Of a stretch of DNA of 64,000 bases, positions 48,801 to 56,397 are shown in pieces. The translations under genes were made by a program, and so were the position numbers. Source of the stretch: Lumbricus terrestris (Eukaryota; Annelida; Clitellata; Crassiclitellata; Lumbricidae); contig OX457041.1 of the NCBI GenBank assembly GCA_949752735.1, forward strand, positions 25,754,576 through 25,818,575, written 5' to 3'. The first letter of the stretch is position 1; every line of letters starts with the position of its first letter. A model generated the notes under the pieces. That model had not been told where the DNA came from. It saw only the letters and a program-made list of their open reading frames with translations, and did not search any database.

Positions 48801-51800
48801 TTTGTCATGTCAAGGTAAGTCTTGCGACTCATCTCATTGACGTTCTCGACTTGCTCATTGAGCGCCGACTCTCCGTCGTTCCTGTGCTCGACTCAGAAGG
48901 TCGTGTTGTGAATGTTTATGGGAAGTTCGACGTTATGGTGAGTCTTTTTTGATGCATTAAATGGCCTGCAGAGTCATTTCTCTAAGGTAGATGACGAATA
49001 ATTTTGATATAGTGTGCACTGTAAATTCTCGGTGCCTAATTAACCCTAGCTGCATCAGAGACTGAGTGCACAAGACTTAGTGCACATTGTTGAGTTAGTG
49101 CACATTGTTGAGTTAGTGCACATTGTTGACTTAGTGCACATTGTTGAGTATGTTTCATTGTCAAACCAGAATCCTGGGATCAAGCCAAACAGATGACATG
49201 ATGCAGAAACTGCATTCTGTATTAATTGAGATATTTTCTTAAGACGAGTAGATGTGATAGAAAAGGGAGTTGCAGTAGTAGTCAAGTTTTGATCGAACAG
49301 TTGATGTTGATGACTAGATATAGTGCTGGCAATGTTATAGTCAAGAGTTCTGTTAGACGAAGGTCAGAGGCCAAATCAAGGGCAGTGATGTGCTTCGGGA
49401 TTTCTACCCCAGTTGCACCCCTGGCAATGTTAGCTGTAGAAACTTTCGCTGTGTTGGGATCCACGAGTCTCCACAAGACAAAATAATTACAAGTGGCAGG
49501 CAGTCCAAACTTTTGTGTATGGTGCTTCATTATAACAGAAATTCTACTGGTGAATTGATCCCCAACTGTAATTTGACTATCGTAATCTTTATCTCAAGAC
49601 TTCTAAAGCACCCAAAATAGAGGAATTGTGGAAACCAGTTTATTCAAAGCAAAATCTCTACAGTGTCTATACCAAAGTTCAACTAGCAATTGGTTAATAG
49701 AAAATATATTTACTTCCGTTTTTCAGAATCTTGTGACCAACGAGAACTACATGAACTTAGACCGAGCGCTGTCCGAAGAATTGAACAGTCATCGACTGGT
49801 AAATTTTTAATAATAATTTTATAAAAATAGTTATATTTGTTTTTTTTCATCTTCAATTGTGCCTTTTACCTTTTTAATGCTGAGAGATCATATAATTATA
49901 GCATGAATGAAAAGTTGTAATAACAATCTCCTGGTGTATGGGTTTTAATATGTGGAATCTCGTGTGGGGTAAGGTCCACTAAGTAAATTCCGAGACACAC
50001 GGCCATCTGTAGGCCATCTTGTGATTAATGCAACGATAGAATTGATTGCAACAGAGCAGCTAGGCAGAAAGGTAAAGAGAGAGAAAGATGGGGACATGAG
50101 TTGGCACAGGTGACAACTGACTGGAGCTAACATATCCTGAACACAGAGCAACTAAAATTGCAAAAAATTGACATAACTTAATCCTGATTTGTTGTACTTA
50201 ATCCTGATTTGTTGTACTTTATCCTGATTTGTTGTACTTTATCCTGATTTGTTGTACTTAATCCCGATTTGTTGTACTTAATCCTGATTTGTTGTACTTA
50301 ATCGTGATTTGTTGTACTTAATCCTGATTTGTTGTACTTAATCGTGATTTGTTGTACTTAATCCCGATTTGTTGTACTTAACCCTGATTTGCTGTACTTA
50401 ATCATGATTTGTTGTACTTAATCCCGATTTGTTGTACTTAACCCTGATTTGCTGTACTTAATCCTGATTTGTTGTACTTAATTCCGATTTGTTGTACTTA
50501 ATCCTGATTTGCTGTACTTAATCCTGATTTGCTGTACTTAATCCTGATTTGTTGTACTTAATTCCGATTTGTTGTACTTAACCCTGATTTGCTGTACTTA
50601 ATCCTGATTTGTTGTACTTAATCCCGATTTGTTGTACTTAACCCTGATTTGCTGTACTTAATCCTGATTTGTTGTACTTAATTCCGATTTGTTGTACTTA
50701 ATCGTGATTTGTTGTACTTAATCCTGATTTGTTGTACTTAATCCCGATTTGTTGTACTTAATCCTGATTTGTTGTACTTAATCCTGATTTGTTGTACTTA
50801 ATCCTGATTTGTTGCAGGGCTTCGAAGGCTTGTACATATGCAGTCAGAAGGATTCGCTTGCCACTGTCATCGATCGAATCGTCAAGGCAGACGTAAAGCA
50901 TAACTTTGTGAAATCTCATTTTGTTGCAGTGTTCTTTGGCGTTTCAAACTGTGTCCTAACATTTGTTGCACAAAACACATTGTACTCTTTTGTAAGACAG
51001 TTGTTGTTTGGGTAGAGCCCTGCTCTTCAACCGTCTTCACTGTTGCAACTCGCTCCTTGTTGGCAAAAGCTAATTTTTGACAATGCTTTAAAGTCTATAA
51101 TCTCGGCAATCGCTATTCGCTAAGATTGTTTTATATTCATAAACATCATTGCCTTACCTACCAATGGAAAAAGTATCGTGAGCTGAGTGTTGAAATCACT
51201 GGCAATGACTGCCATGACTTGTTTCTGCCCCACTGGCAGGTCCTCGGGTTGTCGTAGTTGGACTATGTACTTTGTCAGTTCCTCACAGTCAAACTATGTA
51301 CCATCTGTACTCCACCAGGTCCTCAGGCTATCTTAGTATGACTATGTTTAAGGTAGTTAGAAGTCAGGTGCTCTTTTGCAGCAATCTGTCGGTTTGTACG
51401 ACTCAACTAATATCGTGTTCTCCTGGACTCGTTTAAACTATTGGCAGTTCATGCATCATCTTCAATTTCTGCTTTTTTCGCTTTCAGCGGTATTCCCACT
51501 GAACGCGGCAAATGCACCAATTTTGTTTAGCAGCAGCCTGTTGCCTGGAGCAGGACATTCCTCAGTATTTTATCGGCCCTACAAGGCTCTCAGATTAGAT
51601 TGGAATAAAAGTGATTTCTGTTGATTTGATTTAGGTTCATCGGTTGATGGTCGTTGATGAAACGCGTCAGTTGGAAGGCATTGTTTCGTTATCAGACATC
51701 GTTTTATTCCTTGTTCTTCAACAGAGCATTGACGGTCAGTCAGTCTACCTTGATTTGCTATTAATTAATTAATAAAGACATAGTAGTTAATTAAAAATAA

Positions 51801-52654
51801 ACACTTCACAATTGATATAAGTTTGTAATAAGAGAATTGATAAGTTTGTAATAATAATAGAATTGATAAGTTTGTAATAGTAGAAATCTGCTGAAATTTT
51901 GTAAATCGTTTTGACACTCTATGTTGCTGTTACCTTTTGCACTTGAGAGATGCAGAATCATGTCTTATCAGTGGTTTTGCTGAGTACTTGAAATAAACTC
52001 CCATCTGACCTGCTTGTACTTTAATCTACAGACTCTGCATACGCCATACGCCTTTGTACAAGCACTTGAAAACTGCTCTTGAACGCTGGAGTTGTGCTGG
52101 GAGTGCCTGTGCTTAGGTGTTTAGGGGTGCTATATAAATGCTCTGAATGAATCGATGAAAGAATGAATGATTTCCCCATGTCTCATGACAATACAGAAAG
52201 GAAAACTCAGATCATTCAGATGTAGTGAAAGTAAAATTGACTTACTGGTAACCTTTATCACGGTCTATTTACTGAAGTAGAATATTAAAACATTAACGCT
52301 TCTTTCCATGTCCCCAGCAAATGCACGAGAGATGTGCCACGAGAGGCACATACTTCTCACTTTCTGATGAAGTACCAGGGTCATGGACATGGGGTCAGCA
52401 CATTCGCATACTTGGCTCCATTGGCATACTTGGCTCATGTCAGCATGAAATTGTATTGTTTGGTTAAAAAGGCAAGTTTAATTACCAGTTTGGTGCACTG
52501 TAACTGTGTCCATTAGGCAGATTTGAAATCAGTTTTGTTGGATTCTTGCCACCAAATTAATTGCTAACCGAAAATGATTTCTGTTTCTTTTGTGTTCACA
52601 CAAACTTCAGATATCCAGCCAGGTGATGTGGATGGTGAAATGAAAGACTTTTAA
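28287..52654 (+). CDS. PRKAG2: AMP-activated protein kinase gamma subunit, long PRKAG2-type, complete, 17 coding exons
   Basis: Regulatory nucleotide-sensing subunit of the AMPK heterotrimer. Coding exons: 28287-28310, 30714-31199, 32787-33146, 33721-33760, 34922-35016, 37898-37943, 42795-42898, 43617-43698, 44277-44332, 44947-44992, 46905-47083, 48029-48115, 48815-48937, 49727-49798, 50818-50892, 51635-51734, 52611-52654; total 2019 nt, 672 aa. Residues 1-350 are a low-complexity Ser/Arg-rich extension with repeated RR-x-S motifs. Four CBS repeats follow (about 360-437, 452-510, 525-585, 600-660). Ligand residues are kept: Arg399, His478-Arg479, Thr529, Arg553, His627-Arg628, and ribose-site Asp419, Asp574 and Asp646. 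Site 2 has Arg498 instead of Asp, as in vertebrates. The position of human gamma1 Lys149 is Ser476. All phases agree. PRKAG2 rather than PRKAG1/3 is inferred from the long extension; in an invertebrate it may be the only long-form gamma. Confidence 0.93.
28527..28720 (+). mobile_element. Degenerate tRNA-headed SINE (AMPK gamma intron 1)
   Basis: Box B-like GATTCGATCC and CTTGAGCAAGTCCTTCGCTC with a weak tail. Confidence 0.6.
29190..29226. repeat. (GT)n microsatellite
   Basis: Uninterrupted TG dinucleotides of about 36 bp in AMPK gamma intron 1. Confidence 0.95.
29640..30341. mobile_element. Inserted element with CGTCGCCTGAGAATT ends
   Basis: Inverted ends of about 60 bp (CGTCGCCTGAGAATTATCTT and the complement of AAGAAAATTCTGAGGCGACG), flanked by AACT. 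GGACATACGACA/TGTCGTATCTCC words recur inside. No recognisable protein. Confidence 0.7.
30381..30673. mobile_element. hAT-like MITE with CATGGGCGGAGACC ends
   Basis: CATGGGCGGAGACCTAGG to GGTCTCCGCCTATG with 8-bp duplication AAAAAAGC. G-rich and C-rich sub-terminal tracts. Confidence 0.8.
30714..31199 (+). CDS. PRKAG2: AMPK gamma coding exon 2 (Ser/Arg-rich extension)
   Basis: 162 codons (9-170), phase 0. Contains RRRRKSGG, ARRRSNS and NRRCSLD basophilic-kinase-like sites and a Ser-rich run around residues 109-130. Acceptor TGTTGCAG, donor AAG|GTAGGA. A transposon ends 28 bp before the exon. Confidence 0.88.
31432..31930 (-). mobile_element. LINE 3' fragment, minus strand (AMPK gamma intron 2)
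   Basis: The minus frame reads LVHAFVTIRIDHCSSVLVGL and LRSAARLIGRIPKYAPV, typical of the end of a non-LTR reverse transcriptase. An internal part is lost. The 3' tail with TATAGCGCCTCTTCAAG and CTCAGAGGCGCTCCCAGC on plus, ending in TCAT repeats, is the same as on the plus-strand copies. Confidence 0.88.
32260..32555. mobile_element. hAT-like MITE (GGGGCGGAT ends)
   Basis: TAGGGGCGGATCCAGTGG to CAGTATCCGCCCCTG with a perfect 8-bp duplication CTTGTGTG (32252-32259, 32556-32563). Lies in AMPK gamma intron 2. Confidence 0.85.
32787..33146 (+). CDS. PRKAG2: AMPK gamma coding exon 3 (Ser/Arg-rich extension)
   Basis: 120 codons (171-290), phase 0. Contains SRRLSFF, reminiscent of RRMSFSG in human PRKAG2, and RHRRFSE. 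Acceptor TTCCAG, donor AAG|GTGATT. Confidence 0.87.
33147..33720. other. AMPK gamma intron 3, nothing recognised
   Basis: Includes degenerate GATAATG/AAGATG words, no element ends. Confidence 0.5.
33721..33760 (+). CDS. PRKAG2: AMPK gamma coding exon 4 (40-nt micro-exon)
   Basis: 13 codons plus 1 nt ending in a Ser run. Acceptor TTTTTAG, donor GCAG|GTCTGC. The phase fits only the ASLGN frame of the next exon. It may be alternatively spliced. Confidence 0.7.
33761..34921. other. AMPK gamma intron 4, nothing firm
   Basis: A G-rich and C-rich inverted pair near 34750-34785 may be a decayed element; no target duplication found. Confidence 0.4.
34922..35016 (+). CDS. PRKAG2: AMPK gamma coding exon 5
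   Basis: 2 nt plus 31 codons (304-335) encoding SLGNLFGRYIQIEP and a basic end; acceptor TTTCAG, donor AGG|GTACGT. I recognise no counterpart in PRKAG2. The frame is fixed by the phases on both sides. Confidence 0.72.
35110..35455. repeat. (TATG)n microsatellite continuous with SINE tail
   Basis: About 345 bp of TATG/TGTATG units, directly at the 3' end of the minus-strand SINE at 35456-35672. Open frames of Met-Tyr-Val-Cys here are repeat artefacts. Confidence 0.9.
35456..35672 (-). mobile_element. tRNA-headed SINE, copy 3 (minus)
   Basis: On plus: CTACTCAGAAGTGCTCCCGA, GGATCCAAACCCGCAACCTT and CCCCTACACCACTGAACC, the complement of tail, box B and head. Confidence 0.85.
36335..36510. repeat. 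(GACA)n-rich tract
   Basis: AGACAGACAG and GAGACAGA units. All long frames here, on both strands, are low-complexity artefacts. Confidence 0.9.
36660..37080. repeat. Degenerate GTGGGTGAATGGATGCAT minisatellite
   Basis: Imperfect units with TTGGTTGGCACATTAGTGGG recurring at irregular spacing. Confidence 0.75.
37335..37400. repeat. (CAT)n-rich tract
   Basis: CATCATCATC runs; a second tract is at 37633-37690 on the other side of a MITE. Confidence 0.85.
37426..37602. mobile_element. hAT-like MITE, family C
   Basis: CAGTGCTTAAAGCGTG to CACACTTTAAGCTCTG, duplication ATCATATC/ATCACATC (7 of 8). AAGTGCCTGGACGC is repeated inside. Confidence 0.85.
37898..37943 (+). CDS. PRKAG2: AMPK gamma coding exon 6 (acidic linker)
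   Basis: 15 codons plus 1 nt, an acidic stretch (TEEEYLDPLEDF) equivalent to the acidic linker before the CBS region in vertebrate gamma2. Acceptor TTTTTAG, donor TTG|GTAAGA. Confidence 0.85.
38165..38585 (+). mobile_element. LINE ORF2 C-terminus and 3' tail (AMPK gamma intron 6)
   Basis: Translates, across one frameshift, to RDDLHWLPLQQCIAYRV, LSQAPSYLCELF, FSVVG, then GPAIWNAPIRL, the end of a non-LTR reverse transcriptase polyprotein. Followed by GAGCGCCTCTGAGTAGAG, GGGGTGCTATATAAAT and (GATT)n. Confidence 0.9.
38707..38790. repeat. 21-bp tandem repeat, four units
   Basis: ATGAGCTTTATAAATTTATGG repeated four times. It resembles an amplified GCTTTATAAAT retroelement tail. Confidence 0.92.
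39528..39730 (+). mobile_element. tRNA-headed SINE, variant family
   Basis: Box A-like TGGCATATCGGTAACGCG, box B GGTTCGACTC, then ACCTTGGGCAAGTTGTTTAC. It appears to continue after the insertion at 39731-40194 (CTCAAGGGCCAAGAAGAGG). Confidence 0.65.
39731..40194. mobile_element. Inverted-repeat element with CCGGTGTCACGAAA ends
   Basis: CCGGTGTCACGAAATAGAGT on the left matches the complement of CGTTTCGTGTCACCGG on the right. C/G homopolymer tracts in the middle. No clear target duplication and no ORF. Confidence 0.75.
41331..41545 (+). mobile_element. tRNA-headed SINE, copy 4
   Basis: GGGGCACGGTGGTGTAGTGG, GGTTCGAATCCACCTCAAGC, GCACTTCTGAGTAGGGCTTG and GGGACGTTATAGC; AMPK gamma intron 6. Confidence 0.9.
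42795..42898 (+). CDS. PRKAG2: AMPK gamma coding exon 7 (start of CBS1)
   Basis: Residues 351-385. Contains KFLKSHRCYELMPSSAKLV, the hallmark opening of the gamma core. Acceptor CTCAAG, donor AAG|GTCAGC. Confidence 0.95.
43617..43698 (+). CDS. PRKAG2: AMPK gamma coding exon 8 (CBS1)
   Basis: Residues 386-412 with AIRSAPIWD; Arg399 corresponds to PRKAG2 Arg302, the site of a human cardiomyopathy variant. Ends in phase 1. Confidence 0.94.
43704..43828. repeat. Tandem TTGTTGTGTCA units
   Basis: Roughly 10-11-bp units TGTCATTGTTG with variants, starting 5 bp past the exon 8 donor. Confidence 0.85.
44277..44332 (+). CDS. PRKAG2: AMPK gamma coding exon 9 (CBS1)
   Basis: Residues 413-431, GMLTVTDFIHIL; Asp419 is the site 1 ribose-binding Asp. 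The acceptor AG is followed directly by GTATGT. Confidence 0.95.
44947..44992 (+). CDS. PRKAG2: AMPK gamma coding exon 10 (CBS1-CBS2 linker)
   Basis: 15 codons plus 1 nt, ELDRVCAQRISEWR, matching the vertebrate ELEEHKIETWR helix. Donor GAG|GTGAGG. Confidence 0.9.
45830..45985. repeat. ACTTGAC/GTCGACTT-rich tract
   Basis: Repeated ACTTGACC, GAAGTCGACTT and complements in AMPK gamma intron 10. It could be part of a DNA element whose ends I could not define. Confidence 0.5.
46786..46868 (+). mobile_element. LINE 3' tail stub with (GAAT)n
   Basis: GGAGCGCTTCTGAGTAGATG, GAGGCGCTATATAAATG, then GAAT repeats. It ends 36 bp before AMPK gamma exon 11. Confidence 0.8.
46905..47083 (+). CDS. PRKAG2: AMPK gamma coding exon 11 (CBS2)
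   Basis: Residues 447-506. His478-Arg479 and LYILT with Thr495 are kept. Arg498 stands at the non-binding site 2. The NKIHRLP motif of vertebrates reads NSVHRSL here. Confidence 0.95.
47170..47255 (-). mobile_element. LINE 3' tail stub, minus
   Basis: On plus: (CAAT) repeats, ATTTAGCGCCCCTTCAG, CTACTCAGAGGCGCTCCCGG. Confidence 0.8.
48029..48115 (+). CDS. PRKAG2: AMPK gamma coding exon 12 (start of CBS3)
   Basis: 29 codons (507-535) ending in ELNIGTYTDLAS; Thr529 matches gamma1 Thr200. Acceptor TTTCAG, donor TCG|GTAATT. Confidence 0.94.
48493..48648. mobile_element. hAT-like MITE, family C
   Basis: CAGAGGTTAAAGTGTG to ACACTTTAAGCACTG with a perfect 8-bp duplication GCCACAGG (48485-48492, 48649-48656). 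Lies in AMPK gamma intron 12. Confidence 0.9.
48815..48937 (+). CDS. PRKAG2: AMPK gamma coding exon 13 (CBS3)
   Basis: 41 codons (536-576) with ERRLSVVPVLD and YGKFDV (Asp574). The exon starts with GTAAGT immediately after the acceptor AG, so the same point also reads as a consensus donor. Confidence 0.94.
49078..49149. repeat. 18-bp tandem repeat, four units
   Basis: TTAGTGCACATTGTTGAG repeated four times, one substitution. Confidence 0.92.
49727..49798 (+). CDS. PRKAG2: AMPK gamma coding exon 14 (CBS3-CBS4)
   Basis: 24 codons (577-600), contains YMNLDRALSEEL, equivalent to YNNLD of vertebrates. Acceptor TTTCAG, donor CTG|GTAAAT. Confidence 0.92.
50176..50817 (+). repeat. 20-bp minisatellite, about 32 copies, ending as a splice acceptor
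   Basis: Unit TACTTAATCCTGATTTGTTG with variants (CCCGATT, TTCCGATT, GATTTGCTG). The last unit continues into CAG and AMPK gamma exon 15 starts at once. It fills most of intron 14. Confidence 0.95.
50818..50892 (+). CDS. PRKAG2: AMPK gamma coding exon 15 (CBS4)
   Basis: 25 codons (601-625), GFEGLYICSQKDSLATVIDR. The acceptor GTTGCAG is the modified end of the last unit of a minisatellite that fills the preceding intron. Confidence 0.93.
51635..51734 (+). CDS. PRKAG2: AMPK gamma coding exon 16 (CBS4)
   Basis: 33 codons plus 1 nt (626-659): VHRLMVVDE and GIVSLSDIV with His627, Arg628, Ser645 and Asp646 of the nucleotide sites. Confidence 0.95.
51980..52175 (+). mobile_element. LINE 3' end remnant with (GAAT)n (AMPK gamma intron 16)
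   Basis: An eroded RT end precedes GCTGGGAGTGCCTGTGCTTA, GGGGTGCTATATAAATG and GAAT repeats. Confidence 0.7.
52611..52654 (+). CDS. PRKAG2: AMPK gamma coding exon 17 (C-terminus)
   Basis: 14 codons and a TAA stop at 52652-52654; a short acidic tail ending KDF. Acceptor ACTTCAG. Confidence 0.85.
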
Positions 52655-53340
52655 TTTCTTCCACCTTTCCAGCACCACTCGTCTTGGTGCCTCACTCCCT
52701 GCATCAGCATTCGGATGGATCCGCTTGAGCGACATTAATTGGTGCCAGATGTTACCTGTGATATGGTGTGGTTGAGCTGTGTTGGTTCGTGCTTTGCAAT
52801 GGTCTTGGTAGCACTTATGGAAACTTCCTACAGCAAAGCAGCGTTATTTGAACTGAGAAGCTATTAATGTTGAGTGTTTATGCATGTAATTTGGCAATTG
52901 ATTGATTGATTTGATAAAGAGATTGTGGCGGGTAAGGGATTGTGGCTGATAAAGTGATTGATTTGTTAAGTTGTTGACAATTTGACAAGCTATAAATTAT
53001 GATTGCAGAAATTGATTGATAGTGGAAAATTGATTAGTTGATCTATTGATTGATTGATCGGTCAGTGGATTAGATTAGCCTTTTCTTTCAGTAATAGATA
53101 AACTAATCAATCGGCGCTTTTTTGATTGGTGGTCTGATTAGAATGGAAATGTTAAAATAACGGAGATTTGGTGTGAGAAGTACTGTTGTACAAGATGTTG
53201 GCTCTGAATTACAAACCAAATCCTGTAACACTTGACTAATTGCTGTGCGGTACTTTAGCATAACACGAGTTTTGTTAAACAGATGATATGTATGTAAGGA
53301 AGGGGCAAGAGTGGACAATGGATATGCTACACTGCTACAG
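52655..53340 (+). other. AMPK gamma 3' flank, start of 3' UTR
   Basis: Non-coding with many TTGATTGATT words. No AATAAA seen in this stretch. Confidence 0.4.
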
Positions 53341-53355
53341 TGAAGTGATTGTTGA

Positions 53356-53601
53356 CATGGGCGTCCGCAGGAATTTTTTTAGGGGGGCGCAAACTTTACA
53401 AATTGTCATAGTGGCTAAATATGAGCACAAAGAAAGTTATAATAGGTCCAACTTGCAGAACGCACCGATAATCATGTCGAAAATCGCGTTGTAATAGGCT
53501 AATCATAACAAAATGATCTAAATTTATCTGCAAATACATGTATGCGAAAAATCCAGGGGGGCGCACATGCGCCCCCTTGCGCCCCGCTGCGGACGCCCAT
53601 G
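53356..53601. mobile_element. hAT-like MITE (CATGGGCGTCCGCA ends)
   Basis: CATGGGCGTCCGCAGG to GCTGCGGACGCCCATG with a perfect 8-bp duplication ATTGTTGA (53348-53355, 53602-53609). Confidence 0.9.
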
Positions 53602-53691
53602 ATTGTTGAAAATGTTCTAGGGAGGAACAGTACTAACACTTGACATGAAACTGCTCTTGTTTTGATAGCAGTTGAGATTTTCTTGTTTGTT

Positions 53692-53773
53692 TTAACATGT
53701 TCACCGCCCAGTACAAGATATCTCGTACCGGATTCAGTCATTTAACATGGCGTGTAGGCGGTGAACGTGTTAA
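53692..53773. mobile_element. Tiny TTAA-flanked palindrome, copy 2
   Basis: TTAA, then CATGTTCACCGCC, core GTACAAGATATCTCGTACC, GGCGGTGAACGTG and TTAA. Confidence 0.75.
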
Positions 53774-55319
53774 AGTAGATTTTGTTTCAGAAGCATAAGC
53801 GTATAATTAAGGGGTAATTAATATTTGTTCGTAGTAACTTAGTACACTTGGACCTGTTTACAAAACTACCTTTGAGAGTCATGCTAAGTATCTTCATGTT
53901 ATAAAAAGCTTGTCATAACTGAATGTCGTGGAATGACTAAATTTGTCATTTATTCTGTCCATGGATAGATAGATATCCCATGGAAAATTTTTGGTGCTGT
54001 TCCATGGATAAATGTTTGATACATTCCATGGGAAAAAGTTGGGATCTATTCCACGGAATTTTTTTTATTTATGTTGAATGGTGATGGTTCAAATAGGTTT
54101 TATGTTAGAGATAACTGATGTTAGCACTGAATTTATTTTTAACAACTGTTATTGTGGTAGAATGGATTTGATGCATTGTTCATTCAATTGGTACAGATTT
54201 GCTATTGTTATTAACAACAAAGTGTGAATGTGCTATCAACAACAGCTGACGAGATCTAATGAAGTTATTGTTTTAACAGCCAGCATGAATATTGCAGACT
54301 AAAAGAGTTAACAGATGTTATATTTTGTTAGCAGCTGATACAGGTATATTACTGTTACGGATAAGTGTTAGCTGTGTAGAAATGAAGACTTGAATGTTAT
54401 TTTGCAGGAGAATTTTATATTTTGGGTAATCTGTCTTATACAAGTATTCAGTTGAAATTATCATATTGACAGGGCTGTGACTACGTACGGGTATGCTTTT
54501 ATGCCACATCCGTATGTTAAGGCTGTCTACTTAACAGTCTAATGATAGGCTGCATGTTCCCAGTTGCTTTTAGAACACTCACGGCATTATGGACCACATC
54601 ATAGCAGAGTTATTGTAAATGAGAGCATCTTCCAAAATATGAGTTAAATTTGAGGTGTTAGGACCCCATCTTATTATATCAATATTTGTTATGAAGTGTA
54701 TTGCCATAATGAAGTTACCAGTATTTGATAATGAAATCAGGGATTGTGCAATAGTCCAGTGTTTATCTTGCTGAGTTGTCATAAGTTGAGATTCAGAACT
54801 CCACCAGGGCAAAGATGTTTTGACGTTTCTGCTCCAATTACATTCTCTAGTGAGTCCCTTTATTAAATTAACACACTGACTGTAACGTTGGTGGGCAAAT
54901 TGAGCTAAAAGAGAAAGAGAGGACTTGGTACCCATGCCTACCGTTTAAAGGTTCTGCTCTTATGCTGAAATCCAGCCTGTGCAAAGCTGGTACAAGGTCA
55001 AAAGGGAAATATGGGCCCCCATAAATTTTAAATTCGTTAAGTATTTTAGTATAAATCAATTAGTGGTTCCTAGATATGCTGTGCGTGACAATTCTAATTT
55101 ACTCATTTATGGTTTATCTATAATATTTCATCTGCATTCTGATCCCTTTAGCTCCATTGACTCTGTCACGGACAGTAGGCTCCCTCAGAATCGTAGACCT
55201 ATGCCACCCAACCCATCTGGCTTCCCTCTGTTCTGGCCTGCTAAATCGTGATACAATTACAAGTTAACGAGTTAAATTTTTCCCAATGTCTCTGATTCAA
55301 TTGTATCAGAGTTCATGTT

Positions 55320-55390
55320 TTAACCCTTTACTGACCAAAGGTACAGGATTTCCCGTACCATTTACTGCACTATGGCTGGTAATGGGTTAA
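55320..55390. mobile_element. Tiny TTAA-flanked palindrome, copy 3
   Basis: TTAA, CCCTTTACTGACC, core GTACAGGATTTCCCGTACC, GGTAATGGG and TTAA. Confidence 0.75.
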
Positions 55391-55960
55391 TGAATCGTGT
55401 TATAACACCACCATACTTCTGTATGAATTTGTTGTCTGTTTTGTTGATCACTACTTCGTCTTATAACTGCAGCTTTTGTGATTTTTGTTGACTCGAATCC
55501 GATTGAATACATGCAGCAGAAAGTTTGGGCATTTGATATTTAGCTGTTATAGATCGAACTGTGATTTCCTAGTTTTAAATCTAGTTAAGAACATTTAATT
55601 GCAATATTTTTAGTATTATTTATTCGCACCATCAACCTGTCAAAAAGCAGAGAACCCAAAGATCATCATTATTACATGCCTAATTGTAATTATTAATTAA
55701 TATATTATTTATTATTATTAAGATGTTATTTATGCCCAAATAGAAACGATCTTTCAGGACTGCAAAACAGAGCAGGGCCAATATGTAAATTATTCTTAAA
55801 CTGAAAGCATAATATTATCTATGTGTAACTTATTATTTTTGTTATTCTGTTGTGTGAGGCCAATACAGTGGTATCCCAAAATTCCCAAAGCTCAATGAAG
55901 CCGTGCCTGAATCTGATCATGTATGACATGGGCTTTCCGGCCTCCATTCTTGTCTTGTTA
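55391..55960. other. AT-rich flank, nothing recognised
   Basis: No ORF with homology and no element ends seen. Confidence 0.4.
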
Positions 55961-55964
55961 GGTA

Positions 55965-56044
55965 CACTGCCGTGCTAAGCAAACCGACAGTAACTCAGAC
56001 TGAAACGGTAAGGAGTTACTGTCTTTTTGCTTAGCACGGCAGTG
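55965..56044. mobile_element. 80-bp TA-flanked palindromic MITE (mariner-like)
   Basis: CACTGCCGTGCTAAGCA and TGCTTAGCACGGCAGTG are perfect inverted ends with TA on both sides; inner arms GACAGTAACTC/GAGTTACTGTC also pair. Confidence 0.85.
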
Positions 56045-56137
56045 TAACAGAGTGCATAAATTTTCTAAAGAGGTGCTACATAACTGTACAGGTGCTACAT
56101 AAATAAACGGCTACTACTACTCTACTACTACTATCGT

Positions 56138-56397
56138 GGGGCGCGGTGGTGCAGTGGTGGCGTCGTTGCCTTGAAGCCGGAAGGTTCGAGGTTCGAATCC
56201 ACCTCACCGCGTAAGGACCCTAGGCAAGTCCTTCACTCACAATTGCTCAGCGCTCCGGCGTGAAACTCAGATGCAGTGTCCGCTCTACATTCGGGAGCGC
56301 CTCTGAGTAGAGAGCTTGAAGGGGCGCTATAACAAGTGCACATACATACATACATACTACTACTACTACCACCACTACCACTACTACTACTACACAT
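56138..56397 (+). mobile_element. tRNA-headed SINE, copy 5
   Basis: GGGGCGCGGTGGTGCAGTGG, GGTTCGAATCCACC, GGGAGCGCCTCTGAGTAGAG, GGGGCGCTATAACAAG with (CATA)n and (CTA)n. The least decayed copy in the window. Confidence 0.92.
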
